Shown one piece after another: positions 54,401 to 64,000 of a stretch of 64,000 nt of DNA. The DNA comes from Lichina pygmaea (lineage: Eukaryota; Ascomycota; Lichinomycetes; Lichinales; Lichinaceae), in contig OY730169.1 of NCBI GenBank assembly GCA_963422465.1, forward strand, positions 744,001 through 808,000. Reading direction: 5' to 3'. The notes under the pieces were generated by a model that had not been told where the DNA came from, ran no database searches, and saw only the letters and a list, made by a program, of their open reading frames with translations. Both the position numbers and the translations under genes were made by a program. Numbering within the stretch: position 1 is the stretch's first letter; the number at the start of each line of letters is the position of its first letter.

Positions 54401-54456
54401 CATGTCTGGCTTTTCTGCACATTATACTGGAGAAGGTTGAGAGTTGGTGTACTCAT
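51421..54456 (-). pseudogene. LINE5 ORF2, main part
   Basis: ATG at 54456-54454 (MSTPTLNLLQYNVQKSQ). AP endonuclease with LIALQELW, LLTDSNLHHPSW and SDHRPVQ. A frame change near 53240 separates the endonuclease frame (54456 to about 53240) from the RT frame (about 53240 to 51421), which keeps FRKERSTESALFLL, LLSLDISGAYDRV and GFADDTNLL. It then runs into C2. The remaining C-terminus is at 44890-45242. The usual Gly before FRK (MGFRK) is kept. Confidence 0.85.
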
Positions 54457-54539
54457 CAAACCTCTGGGTTAGAATCCACAAGTATCTCAAAAGAGTTTTG
54501 TTTTGGAAGATTAGTGGTAGTCTTCAGGTTTTGCAGAGA

Positions 54540-55768
54540 GGTTGCTTAAGAGCTAAGTCTTGCACTTGATCTAGTTCTCACCAGCTCTCCCTGTTTTCTT
54601 TTCTTCCCATCCTCTCTATCAGATAGATTAGGGCCACTTCCAGTATTGGTGGTCTGGCTTGGAGAGAAGATAAAAGTGGAAGAGATGTTTTCTGGAGTGG
54701 TGTATCTTCCAGGTCTGGTGAGCCAGGATTCTCTAGCTTTCTGTGTAGCTTCCTACTTTTTAGGGCAGACTTTTTCCCAAGCAGAGTGCTTCCCTCCACA
54801 GTTAGCACATTTGGGAACTAGCTTTTCTTGAGGAATTAGACAATCTCTTCTGGCATGTTTTCCTCCACATGCCAGGCACTGTGCTTGAGCTTGGCAGGTT
54901 CTTGCCTGGTGTCCAAACTTTGAGCATTTGTAGCATTGGACCACTGATGTATCCAGAAGTGCTGGCTCTACTTCATGGATCATGTGGCCAAGTACAACTT
55001 CTCTCTTGATTAGTAGATTAGCTTGCTCAGGTGTTGCAAGATCTATGTGCAGAGATGTCACAGATTTCTTAAGAAGTTTGGACTTTCTGGTCCAGTAGGT
55101 TCTCAGGATTTTGACCTGGTTTTCCATACCAGGGTTTTGTCTGAAGATAGTCTTAGTTGTCTCTTCCAGGTTATCTGAGTTAAAGTCCTTTGTTTGAACT
55201 CCATGAACCATGACTGGGAAGATTCTGGAAGAGATCTTAGCTTCTTCAGAGAACACTGCAGAGATCCAGTCTTTGTTCTGTTCTAATTGGGTCTTGGCTG
55301 AGGGAGATTCTAGAGAGATGATAATATCCCCAGAAGGGAGCTTTCTGACTGCTCTGATGTCTTTCTGGCAAGATGTAGGGACTTTGTTCTTGATAGCCTG
55401 CACAAGCTGAGAGGGTATTCTGTTTCCTGTCTGTGCTGTTTGGACTCCAGGTCTGATAGTAATCTCACTGAAGATTCTCTGGGGAACTGGAATTTCCTGA
55501 ACTGTAGCTTTCTGGACTGCTTGAGCATAGGAGAGATTAGATGCTGGTGTTTGCATATTTTTCTCAATTCTGTCCAGTCTCTGGAGAACTTTCTGGATCT
55601 CTTGTCCAGTGGTGGAAGGTGTGGCTATATGGCTTGCTAGCTGGGTGGTGATTTTCTTCCATGCTGTCTGTAACTTTGGGGGAGCTTTAGACTGGTTTAG
55701 CCAGACTTCAACAATCTGGGATACTGGCAGTGTGTTTTCTCCAGCTTGTTGGTCTGGTGTTGCCAGAG
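54540..55768 (-). pseudogene. LINE5 ORF1, 5'-truncated
   Basis: The reading frame enters at the 5' truncation point (55768) and covers a coiled-coil-like stretch (VLQRLDRIEKNM), the conserved middle domain (IRAVRKLPSGDIIISLE, RIFPVMVHGVQT) and three zinc knuckles (CYKCSKFGHQARTC, CLACGGKHARRDC, CANCGGKHSAWEKVC). An in-frame TAG near 54753 follows CPKK; the frame then continues with LINE4-like sequence to a TAA near 54550. The original start codon is lost. Confidence 0.82.
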
Positions 55769-56413
55769 AGTACTCCTGAGATATCTGAAGAAGGGACAGA
55801 GGAATCTACCAGAGAATGTGGTTGCTTGGTGTGTGTGGGAGTTCACCTGCAAGAGAGCTCAGCAATAGTCAGAAGTGAGAGTCAAGGACTTGTCTTATCA
55901 TAACCTGATGAAGCAGCACTATGACTGGCATGTGCAACAGAAGAAGGAATTTAGCCCTGGAGAGCTTGTGATAGTGTGGGACACCACTGTCAGAAAGAAC
56001 ATAGGCAATAAGATGACACCATGTTGGAGAGAACTCTTTATTATCAAGAGATTAGCTGGAACCCACAGCAAGTCATACTCCCTGAGGCAACCTACAGGCT
56101 GATCAATCAAGAGGAAGTTTCATGGGAACCACCTAAGGAAGTTCTGTCTCTGGGAAGGCTACCTGGTACCCAGCTGCAAGTCACAGGTCCTATTATATCA
56201 GACTCTTCAAGTACCACAACACTTCACCAGAAGGAAAAAGTGCAAGAAGAAGACTGTGTCTCTCTCTGAAGAGTGCTAGTTTGAGGTTGTGTGTGTTGGC
56301 TAAGCTTTGAGGGTTCTGGCTTGGATGTTTGTGTGGTGTGTCTCTTATCTCTACAGGAAGGATTGAGCTAGGCACTCCATCAGGTGTGGGAGCCCAACTT
56401 GTTGCTGGGGGAG
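55769..56413 (+). mobile_element. Element E, integrase C-terminus and 3' region (fossil)
   Basis: The continuation of E after LINE5. It encodes the end of an integrase with a typical C-terminal stretch (GELVIVWDTTVRKNIGNK near 55950-56010) followed by a tail. A purine run (GCTGGGGGAG, about 56404-56412) then stands in front of a possible LTR start at 56414. It is broken. Confidence 0.65.
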
Positions 56414-56604
56414 TTGTCAGGGGGTCGATGACTAAACAGCCCTCGGAGCGGAGGAACATTACTCCGGGCTCGCACAAAAGTGATTTCGCTTCTTAGCTAG
56501 AAAGGGGGCGGGATTCATCTCGGAGATGGAGACGTACTAAGGAGCAATCGATTGTCTTGCTGCTCTAGGAAGTTGTCCATGCTCTGTAGAGGTGCCCCGT
56601 CACA
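56414..56604 (+). repeat. Possible short 3' LTR of E
   Basis: TGTCAGGGGG follows a purine run at the expected place, and about 190 bp later CCCCGTCACA gives an imperfect inverted end. Only one copy is visible, so this is a guess from the TG...CA form. Composition is already close to the host flank. Confidence 0.25.
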
Positions 56605-57350
56605 GTTGAGTGTAGCCGTATTGTAGTCGGCTTTGTGTGTGGACCCTTTCTGGCCGTTGTGTTCTAGCGGAGTTCAACTGTACTGTACTTCCGTACGTAC
56701 GTACTGTATTACGTACGGTACAGTGTAGAGACACAAGTTTGAACAAGCCCCCATACAAACTTGACTTTGGTAAATCATGTGGGAACAATAGTCGTAGGCG
56801 AGCAATCGGTAGTCGAAACACCCCACCATCACCCCGCCCTCGCACAATTGGAGGGGAAGTACACACAGAGTTATCACTACCTATGACTATCAGTTCTGTA
56901 GGCAGGAACCGGCTTGTTTAGACTTGTGTCGACCCACTGTATATCTAACCATGTACAGTAGCAGTTGGCATTCTGCAGGGACCAGATATCTCTAGGTGAC
57001 TACAACCGGGTCGAGAGCATGCTCTTGGGTGCTACTGTACTCTGAACGACAGACGACACACCCCACAAGATAGGCGGTACGTAACGTACTTACGATCGAG
57101 CTGGGAGATTCGCACCACATATCAGAATTCCGCACGACATCGACCTAGTCTCTTTACGCGTCGATCATCACGTTCGAGGCGCGAAGTCACGTGCTCAGAA
57201 CCGGACGCCACTGACCGAGAGCACGATGGCAGGAGACATCAATAGCCAGCCCAAGAACGCCGAACACCTGAATGTACAGTCTCAAGGGAAACCAAGCTGC
57301 CAGCGCTCCCAATCCAGCCCAAGATGAAACAACGAACGTCTCTCGCCCAA
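56605..57350. other. Intergenic, between the nest and HRD3
   Basis: 746 bp without a convincing gene. It contains GTAC-rich palindromic stretches (GTACGTACGTAC at 56693-56704 and more to about 56725; GGTACGTAACGTAC near 57075) and a CACGTG word near 57189. The last part is probably the 3' flank of HRD3. Confidence 0.5.
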
Positions 57351-60206
57351 TCACTGTGCAATCCCACCGGCGACCCACTGTCCAAATTCAGGATCGCCGG
57401 GTTGAGGAAACAACCCTCGATCGACCTGCGGGTCAGGCTGCGGGTCCGCCTGCGGCTGGGACTCGGGCCCCTGCTCGTTGGCCGCCGCCGCCGCCGCCGC
57501 CGCTGCTGCTCCTGCTCCTACTGCACCACCCATCTGCTGCTGCTGCGCGTTATCGCCTTGCCCGTGCCGCGTCGGTGGACGATCAAGCTGCCGTTGCTGC
57601 CTGAAGTACACCATGAACGCCAGCATCGCGGCCAACCCGACAATGATCAGCGTCTCGGCGATGCCATCGTCCATGACGTCGCTGTAGAGATCGTCCGAGC
57701 CGGTCATCTCATCGGTCATCGAGCCTTGGAGGTCCGCTTCGTCCTCCATCTCGGCGTCGTACGAATGTTGGTTGTAGAGGAAATCGTTTAGCCATTCACG
57801 AAAGGAGAATTCTTGCTTGGGTTCTGCGTTGGTCAGGTCAGCCTTTGCATCCGAGGACAGCTCCACGAAGACAGCTCCCCGGGGAGGGTTCAACGAGGGA
57901 AAGAAGATCCCTACCGGGTTCCGCTCGAATCGAGTTGACCCGCCCGTTCGTGACCGTGTTCCAGAAACTGCGTGCGCGCAGCTTGACGAGGGCCAAGAGC
58001 ACCGGCAGATACGCCTCGGAGTTGGTCTGGACCGCCAGGTCGTAGAACCGCTTGGCGAGGTGGAAATCCTGCTGGACGCCGATGCCGTTCTCGTGCATCC
58101 AGCCCATGTTCCACAGCGCCTGTGCGCTCTGTTGCAGCTCCGCGGCGGCCTGGTAGCAGGTGGCAGCCTTCTCGTCATCGGCCTCGGTACCCACCCCCTT
58201 TAGGTAGTAGTCCCCCATCTTCACCGTCGAGTCGATGTTGGCCTGCTTCGCCGACCGTGTCCAGTGTGTCAAGGCCAGGCGCGGATCGCGCAGGAGCGCG
58301 GGCCGGACCTTGCGCACAGACGTCGGACTGGGAAGATGGAGTCGCGAGGTTTCCTCGTCCAGCAGGTACGCGACGTTGGCTTGTCCAACCTCGTACCCTT
58401 GTTCGGCCGCCATCAGGTATAAGAGCAACGCCTCTTCGAGGTCACCGTCGTCGTGCGCCCGATTGGCCTCGACGAACGAAGAGTGGAACTGCTCGGTCCG
58501 CTCGGCCACGATCTTGTAGTACGCCGTGGCCATGCCGCAGGATCGATCGCGACCGACGCCTCGGTTCGCAATCTCGGCGAGGTAGTAGAACGCCTCGATG
58601 AAGCCGTGGCGAGCGGCAAGCTCGAAGTACTGCGTTGCGACGAGGACATCCCCTTGGTCGAGGAACAACTTGCCGAGATTGACCTGGGCCGGTGCGTGAT
58701 CGTGCGCGGCAGCGGCCTTGAAGTACTCGGCAGCCCGAAGCGAATCTTTGGGGACGCCGTACCCGTTCAGATACAGCAGGCCCATCCCATTGTGAGACAG
58801 TGCGTCGCCATGAGAAACGCCGCGCCGAAACCACGCTTGCGCCTTTGCGAAGCTCTGCTCCATGCCCTCGCCTCGAAGGGACATCCGCCCTAGATATCCG
58901 GCAGCCTTTGCCGCAAACTTCTCCACGGCAGAGGTCGTCCCAGGGATGGTCTTGCCGTCACGCGTCCAATGCTTCTTGGCCACGAGCATGAAATATCCTC
59001 TTGCCTTTGACAGATCTTTGTTCATCGACCTCGAGCCTTCGTAGTAGAGCCTGCCCAAGCTGAACGTCGCCTTCAAGTCGCCTTTTCGGGACATCAAGTC
59101 GAGGTACTCCAGGACGTCGTCGAACGCGGCGTGGGCATCCGAGTTCGGACCACCTTGCATCGCGTTCGGGCCCGAGCTGCTCACGCTGGCGCCCTCGCCG
59201 TACACCCCACCTTCCTCGTCGGCAAGACGATAAGCAACTCGAGGTATGGCCCTACCTCCCGGTGGACCGGATCGCCAGTGACCAATCGCCTTGTCCGCGG
59301 CTCGCTTGTAGTAGAACGCTGCCTTTTCGCAGTTGCGGGGCGTACCGATTCCTGTGTGATATCGAAATGCGACCGTCATCTCCGAGCGAGTATCCCCAGC
59401 CAGAGCAGCATAGGTGTGATATAGAAGCGCTCGAGCCTGATCTCGCTTGACTGCTCCTCCGATCCCAGTGGCGTAGATGAACCCGATCATGTGCTGTGCC
59501 GTACTGTTGCCGGTGAGCGAAGAAAGCTGGCGGTAGCGACGGAGGGCCTCGGAGTAGTTTCGTGGGTGCGAGAAGTTGCCGTAAAAGCTGAGGTCGCCGA
59601 GGAGATACATGGCGTCAGGGTTTCCGTCGACCGCTGCGCGTTCGAGAAGGGTCACGGCTTTGCGCAGAGGCTGTCCCGGCCTCAAAGCGCGGATCTGGTT
59701 CTCTAGAGGGTCGTCGCGGAAGGGTTTGTTCATGAACAAGAACATGAACGTCTCTTTCGCGTAGTACGCTGATGTGCCAAGGATCCCTGAAGGTCTGCCG
59801 AAGCGGGAGGCCGGACGATCTCTCGACTTGAGACCGCGCAGGACGTTGATGGCCTCGGTAACAAGAGCAGCAGCTATATCAAGGATTAGCACGAGCAACC
59901 CATTTGGGCGTTTAGGAAGCCCCCCCCCCCCCCCCCCCCTCTGGGGTTCTCACTTGCGGAATCATGACGTGTTGTGGATCGCGCATCTGCGCTTGCATGA
60001 CTGCTAGCAGCCTCGGCATCTTGGGACGTGAGCCCTGGGCTTTCAGACGAGCGCTCGACCGGCGCTTGGGCGTCATCTTGTCCTAGTACGCATATGACAA
60101 AGAATGCGACGCCTGCAAAATATACTGGTCAGAAGCAGACCCTGGGCAAAGGTCTGAGTGGCTTACAGAGCAGAAGCGACCCTATCCTCCCCCAGCACAC
60201 GTACAT
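57351..60206 (-). CDS. HRD3: HRD3/SEL1L homologue, ER-associated degradation
   Basis: Four exons on the minus strand: 60206-60167, 60112-59954, 59873-57915 and 57823-57351, giving 876 residues in an unbroken frame. Introns (54, 80 and 91 bp) have GT...AG ends and CTGAC or CTAAT branch words. A signal peptide (MYVCWGRIGSLLLCVAFF...) is encoded across intron 1. The body is a long row of SEL1-type repeats (for example ALLYHTYAALAG, GDALSHNGMGLLYLNGYG, AQVNLGKLFLDQGD). A single membrane helix (IIVGLAAMLAFMVYF) lies near residues 775-793, followed by a Gln-, Ala- and Pro-rich cytosolic tail ending FGQWVAGGIAQ. HRD3 is the lumenal partner of the HRD1 ubiquitin ligase and selects misfolded ER proteins. 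The start was chosen because the ATG gives a signal peptide and the frames join exactly. Confidence 0.92.
59874..59953 (-). other. HRD3 intron 2 with a 20-base G tract
   Basis: An 80-bp intron, GTGAGA...TATAG, with branch word GCTAATC. It contains an unbroken run of 20 G on the coding strand (20 C on the plus strand at 59920-59939). If it were read as exon, the frame would not close; as an intron the frame is exact. Confidence 0.8.
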
Positions 60207-60712
60207 TTTCTCGGAAATCTAGATGGTAAACGTAGAGATGGACCATCTCAGCATGCTGGTTGCTAGGCACATGGGCAACAATGACGTCCTTCGACTCCGA
60301 GAGTCTCGACTACCGACATGGAATGAGGATACGTAGCCCGAGGCTCATGCGACTAGCTCTCGGAGAAAAGATTCTCCGCTGCCATCCAGTCTGCGCTTAC
60401 GTAATACCGTACCGGTACCGTATCCATATCGGGCCGAGTTCAGATCTTACTAAGCGTTGGTTTACAAATGAGCAAGCGTCAAATACTCGTACGCAATGGA
60501 ATCTTTCCCATCAACAGTCTGTGGATAAAAGGGTGAGACGTTCAGGCAGTAGCTTCAAAGTGGCTAGTCCCTGCTCAAAAATGCAAGAAAAGATATAGAT
60601 GCTCAAAAGGACCTCCCAGAACCAAGCTGCAGCCTGTCTTTGTCCCTTGGACGGCAAAAGGCAAGGCCAAAAGTAAAAGACAATGTCGGGTACTCTGTAG
60701 ACTCTGTCAGCG
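60207..60712. promoter_or_regulatory. HRD3 upstream region
   Basis: 506 bp between the WDR89-like stop and the HRD3 start. It should hold the HRD3 promoter. No TATA box is clear. A GTAC-rich palindrome (ACCGTACCGGTACCG, around 60406-60420) is the only notable word. No other gene is seen. Confidence 0.4.
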
Positions 60713-62025
60713 TCACCGCATTGGTCTCCATGCCCGAAGAAGTCCGTCCTCTCCAACTGTGAAGACGGCCTGGGAATTTCTGAGGTCAGCACGCCCATCA
60801 ATGGTCGAGGCGCAGCTATACTCCGTACCGTACAGTCGAGAGAACATACCTCATCGTCGAAGCAGAGCGAACGCACAATATCATCGCCGTGTGCACCGGA
60901 CAGCCGAGTCACCCCTGATTCCCGATCAAACATCCAACCCGATTCTCTTTTCATATTTACGATGTCAACTCGTTGTTCGCTGAGAGTACCGAATGTCAGC
61001 ATCTCATCCTGACAGCGGTCAACTATCGTTCTTCGCACCTTTGCTTGCCGACGGCAATGACGGCGGCGGTCGAGTTGCTCGGTGTGACGTCGATGATATA
61101 CTGACAGTCCATCAGGTCTCGTACGTTATCAAAGGAGCTGCCGCCAAGTCTGTCTTCCAGCGCCAATATTGATAGTCGTTCATCGTGAGTTGTAGCATAG
61201 ACTTCATCATCGTTGAGAAATCCTGTATGATGTACCGACGATCTGGTATTGAAGACCTGATGCAACGCGTCCTCTTCGTCTGCGATAGACGTATCGTAGA
61301 TGTTAAGCAACCCATCTGTGGAGCCTGATAACAACATGTTCGAGAGGCTGGGATGAAAGTCAAGCTGTTCAATGACATGAGCAGAGTTCTCAAGAAACAG
61401 TTCACACATGATGGGAAAGCCCTACGCTAACAACATCATCACTATGGCTTTCAGAGTATTGTAATAGAGGCTTCCCATCCGATCTGGCATCCCTGCATCG
61501 AATATGAGCATTGGCCTGATCATAAGGGAGGGCCTCGACACACCATAACATGACGACAGTCTGATGATCAGTGAGTTCCGTGCCAACAGCTATCATTCTA
61601 CTATCGTGTGAGCCACAGATTGCCGAGACTGGGCCATCACACTCTGAGCAGCTTAGCCTTGCAGTCCTTCCTTGCTAAATCTGGCATTGTGGCGGCTCCA
61701 CCGTAGGGGGAGCCTTACTGGCTTCGTAGACCTTGTGTTGGGTCCTGCGGTCCCAGCATCGGACAAAACGGTCACGGCCGGCCGTAATCAGACGGTCTCC
61801 ATCGCCGTCCTGGCCATGTAAACAAGTCACTCCTTCGTGGACACGTGAGATGACTCCATCCGGTAGTAATTGCAGCGATGCCTTATCGACGATGCGGAGA
61901 GAGTCGTCGGATGATATGGCGGCAAGCGCGTTGCCAGCAGGAACAACAGCGTAGATGTACGAGTCGGGCGGCAGACTTAGAGCTGAGTGGCCGAGTGTCT
62001 GTAGAGTATTGACATGGGCTTCCAT
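60713..62025 (-). CDS. WDR89: WD40-repeat protein, WDR89-like
   Basis: Five exons on the minus strand: 62025-61719, 61670-61426, 61364-61039, 60979-60850 and 60769-60713, giving 354 residues in frame. Introns are 48-80 bp with GT...AG ends; three have CTGAC-type branch words (the first is the least certain). The start ATG has a good context (CACCATGG). WD40 motifs: AAISSDDSLRIVD, RLITAGRDRFVRCWD, MLLSGSTDGLLNIYD, RLSGAHGDDIVRSLCFD and FTVGEDGLLRAW. The stretch STDGLLNIYD...DEEDAL with THDERLSI is characteristic of the WDR89 family, a seven-blade propeller of poorly known role. It is not a standard operon partner of its neighbours. Confidence 0.88.
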
Positions 62026-62839
62026 GGTGTTTATTGTGCACCGCTCACGCCCGACTGTCGATGAACAAGACAGAAAGTACAAAGCGCTGTTATCGTTGTT
62101 CCAGAAGGCAGTCTGGTGATACTCCGCATACGTTGAAGGACAGACGGCATCACAACTGATAATTAAGCTTCAGGGGTATCGACATATTCCATCATCCTGA
62201 ACAAGGTGCCTTCGTGATGGTCAAAAGTAGGTTTGCAACTACGCAAGTCTAAGTTAAGGTGATCATTGCAACGCGCCTGGAGTAGAACAAATCAGTCGCT
62301 GCTCTAGGAGTACCTGGGAGACGGACTCTCAGTTGATGGAATCACTCGGAACACCCTTCCATTGTCACTCTGCGATACAGAAGCGGACACGAAGGTGTGG
62401 CCATCTACCATCAGCCTTCAAAGACTGAGTATATCACCAAGGAAAGTTCAAAGATGACCTACCGACAGGCTGTACTCTCCACACTGAAGCTTCACATCGA
62501 AGCTTCACATTTACGAGTTACGCCCCAGTAGTCAGTGGAAAGCCTCTCTTGTTTCACTCCCAAATGAAGAGGTCAGAGCCCAGGACTTTCGCATTTGGAG
62601 CCTCTATATCGTGTGGAAAAAGAGTAAGCTGTGAATGAGCGGCTGCTACCTGTAACACCCGACAGAAAAGTCTGATACAAAGAGTCCAAGACCTCTTGAC
62701 GCCCAACGCCCCTCATGATCGTCGTCTTTCGTGATGCTAAAGTGCCAGATCTCGGTAGGAGAGGGGAAGCCGTGTACGCCGTGATATGCAATGCCCGGAC
62801 GTGCAAGCGGCAGGATGGACCGCTGCAAACAGATAGGCA
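62026..62839. other. Intergenic between WDR89-like gene and RMD5
   Basis: 814 bp holding the 3' flank of RMD5 and the upstream region of the WDR89-like gene. No convincing gene, RNA gene or repeat is seen. A short direct repeat of CTTCACAT occurs near 62490-62510. Confidence 0.5.
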
Positions 62840-64000
62840 CTAGAGGTAGACGCGTTTGGCATCCTTTGGCTGGCTCTCTTGGGGGCAGTAAGGACACTTG
62901 AACCGAGTGCCCTTGCTGAGCCGCTTCAGCGATTCCTGCGCGATGACGTGACAGCAGGGCAACATCATGGGCGGGTTCTGCTCCGTGCACTGCTCCTTCG
63001 ATACCGGACAGACGAAGATCGAGTGGAACTGGAAGAATGGCGGAAGAGGAATCTCAACCTGAGCCCCGTCAGCTTCCATGTCGACGCAACCGCGGGCGAA
63101 GAAAGGCTTGAGGGGAAACCAACCGGAAGTTCGTTCTGCGTGGTCCACTCCGTCCTCTTTTCCTTCATGATGCTGGCGAGCTTGAGCAGGTTGGGCAGTG
63201 CGATCGCCCCGGCCGTTGCGGCGACATAAACCGGCGAATCGGCCGCCAAACCCAGAATGGAACAGAATTCACGCGTGAACGACCTTGCGACCTCGTCCCA
63301 GGCCGCACCGGTGTTGAAGATGTGCCAGTATGGTGATTCCATGAGATTCGACTTGTAGGCGATGGCGCCGGACAGTTGCTTGATCTCCCGGAGGTATCTG
63401 CCTTGAAAGTTGCCAAACTCTCGTCGGGCGTAGGCGAGAGCGTCGGAGAGGCCCCGAACGTCGTGCCCGGCACCGCTTCCGCCGAACAGCCAGACGAACT
63501 GTAGCCGTCCGAGCTCAAATTCCAAATTGCTTCCACGAGCTTGCAGCACGTCCCGTTGCGATCTTGCCCACTCGATGGCCGGAAGAAGATTCTTGTTGCT
63601 CCGCAGCTCGTTCAGGATACCGTACATGTGCATAAAATGCTCCTGCAACGATTCCGAGCTCAGCGTTTCGCCATCCAGAGGGCGGTCGGGAGGCCCTGAA
63701 GTGGGCACCGCCTGCGGAGGATTCGCGGCGACTTCGGCCATGAAGGTCGATGCCACCTCGAACTGGCCTTCCCGGAGCAGATGCACGGCGATTGCGCGGT
63801 TGACAAGGTTGGGATGGGAAGAGAGCGCGTCATAGTCGGATGCAGGCAGAGGTATCGGCTTCGCGTGCTGCAAGGGCTCCGTCAGCCCCATGTCCAAGGC
63901 TCGTGGACCGTGTATCCAGCAGTAAGTACCTTATCGAGCGCCTTCTGGTACTTGCCGAGCCCGTTGTGGATCTCTCTCAGGTCGTTGTTGATGGCGTCAA
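62840..64000 (-). CDS. RMD5: RMD5/GID2 homologue, GID/CTLH ubiquitin ligase subunit (5' end outside)
   Basis: Three exons are visible on the minus strand: 64000-63930 (partial), 63867-63124 and 63058-62840, with 62- and 65-bp introns (branch words GCTGACGG, 3' ends CAG). About 343 residues are present. Order: N-terminal helix ([18 protein letters not shown]), LisH-like segment ([18 protein letters not shown]), CTLH helices ([17 protein letters not shown] onward), CRA region ([14 protein letters not shown]), and a C-terminal degenerate RING ([32 protein letters not shown]) ending DAKRVYL. In yeast the GID ligase with Rmd5 removes gluconeogenic enzymes such as fructose-1,6-bisphosphatase. The RING has CCH where most relatives have CGH. 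The start codon lies beyond the right edge. Confidence 0.93.

Larger units (their letters stand above)
44848..55768 (-). mobile_element. LINE5: second LINE subfamily, split by C2
   Basis: A minus-strand LINE with the same layout as LINE1/LINE4 but much diverged (a different subfamily). It is inserted in the integrase of element E with a 14-bp duplication AGTACTCCTGAGAT at 44834-44847 and 55769-55782. The tail is TAAAA-like; the hairpin TGGCT-CACC-AGCCA lies at 44880-44893. It is 5'-truncated inside ORF1. ORF2 is interrupted by gypsy element C2 at 45243-51420 and has one frame change near 53240. ORF1 has one in-frame TAG (near 54753). It is not functional. Confidence 0.9.

Noticed and set aside
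56637-57378. Short open frames in the region left of HRD3
   Set aside because: No similarity, no splice pattern, overlap with palindromic low-complexity DNA; treated as intergenic.
59896-59953. Apparent frame change at the poly-C tract of HRD3
   Set aside because: The tract is inside an 80-bp intron with good GT, branch and AG signals; the spliced frame closes exactly over 876 codons.
62573-62990. Open frames in the RMD5 3' flank
   Set aside because: They overlap the RMD5 last exon in other frames or lie in its 3' flank and show no motif.

Overview
The window is fungal nuclear DNA, most likely from a basidiomycete. The evidence is three fungal-type genes (HRD3, a WDR89-like WD40 gene, and RMD5/GID2), each with several short introns of 48-91 bp and CTGAC/CTAAT branch sites, next to a dense nest of chromodomain Ty3/gypsy elements and Tad/jockey-like LINEs. 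The exact species cannot be told from this sequence. About 56 kb is transposon-on-transposon; the last 7.4 kb is GC-richer gene space.

Layout. 1-377: 5' end of a minus-strand gypsy element (family A, copy A0). 378-27622: an old family-D gypsy remnant, split first by the gypsy element C1 (622-6826, target duplication CTTGG) and then, inside its 3' LTR, by LINE1 (7524-27493, minus, duplication ACACACAAGAC). LINE1 is itself split by gypsy element A1 (11571-23400, duplication GAATA), which contains gypsy element B (13197-19734, duplication GTGTA), and by the composite LINE2 (23783-26459, duplication ATCCTTGGAGCT). 27623-27987: unassigned remnant. 27988-33901: family-A element A2 plus a tandem repeat of its 5' end. 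33902-37230: LINE fragments LINE6, LINE8 and LINE3. 37231-42510: LINE4, a full-length plus-strand LINE with both ORFs open. 42511-42693: inverted LINE ORF1 piece. 42694-44847 and 55769-56413: an older, divergent gypsy pol (element E), split by LINE5 (44848-55768, minus, duplication AGTACTCCTGAGAT), which holds gypsy element C2 (45243-51420, duplication ATAGA). 57351-60206: HRD3; 60713-62025: WDR89-like; 62840-64000+: RMD5/GID2; all on the minus strand.

Most notable. The gypsy families B, C and D each carry, between the chromodomain and the 3' LTR, an ORF on the opposite strand with a Zn2Cys6-like cysteine layout (C-x2-C-x6-C ... C-x2-C-x6-C), followed by a coiled coil in the better-preserved copies. 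The same three families have arrays of short inverted repeats just upstream of the LTR TATA box; family A has neither. This suggests, but does not prove, an element-encoded DNA-binding protein acting on its own LTR. A second notable object is LINE2: a LINE 3' half fused to 1.1 kb of unrelated GC-rich sequence, inserted as one unit with a perfect 12-bp target duplication.

The host genes fit ordinary housekeeping roles: ER-associated degradation (HRD3), a WD40 scaffold (WDR89-like) and the GID/CTLH ubiquitin ligase (RMD5). They are neighbours but not evidently functionally linked. LTR elements are treated as fossils throughout.
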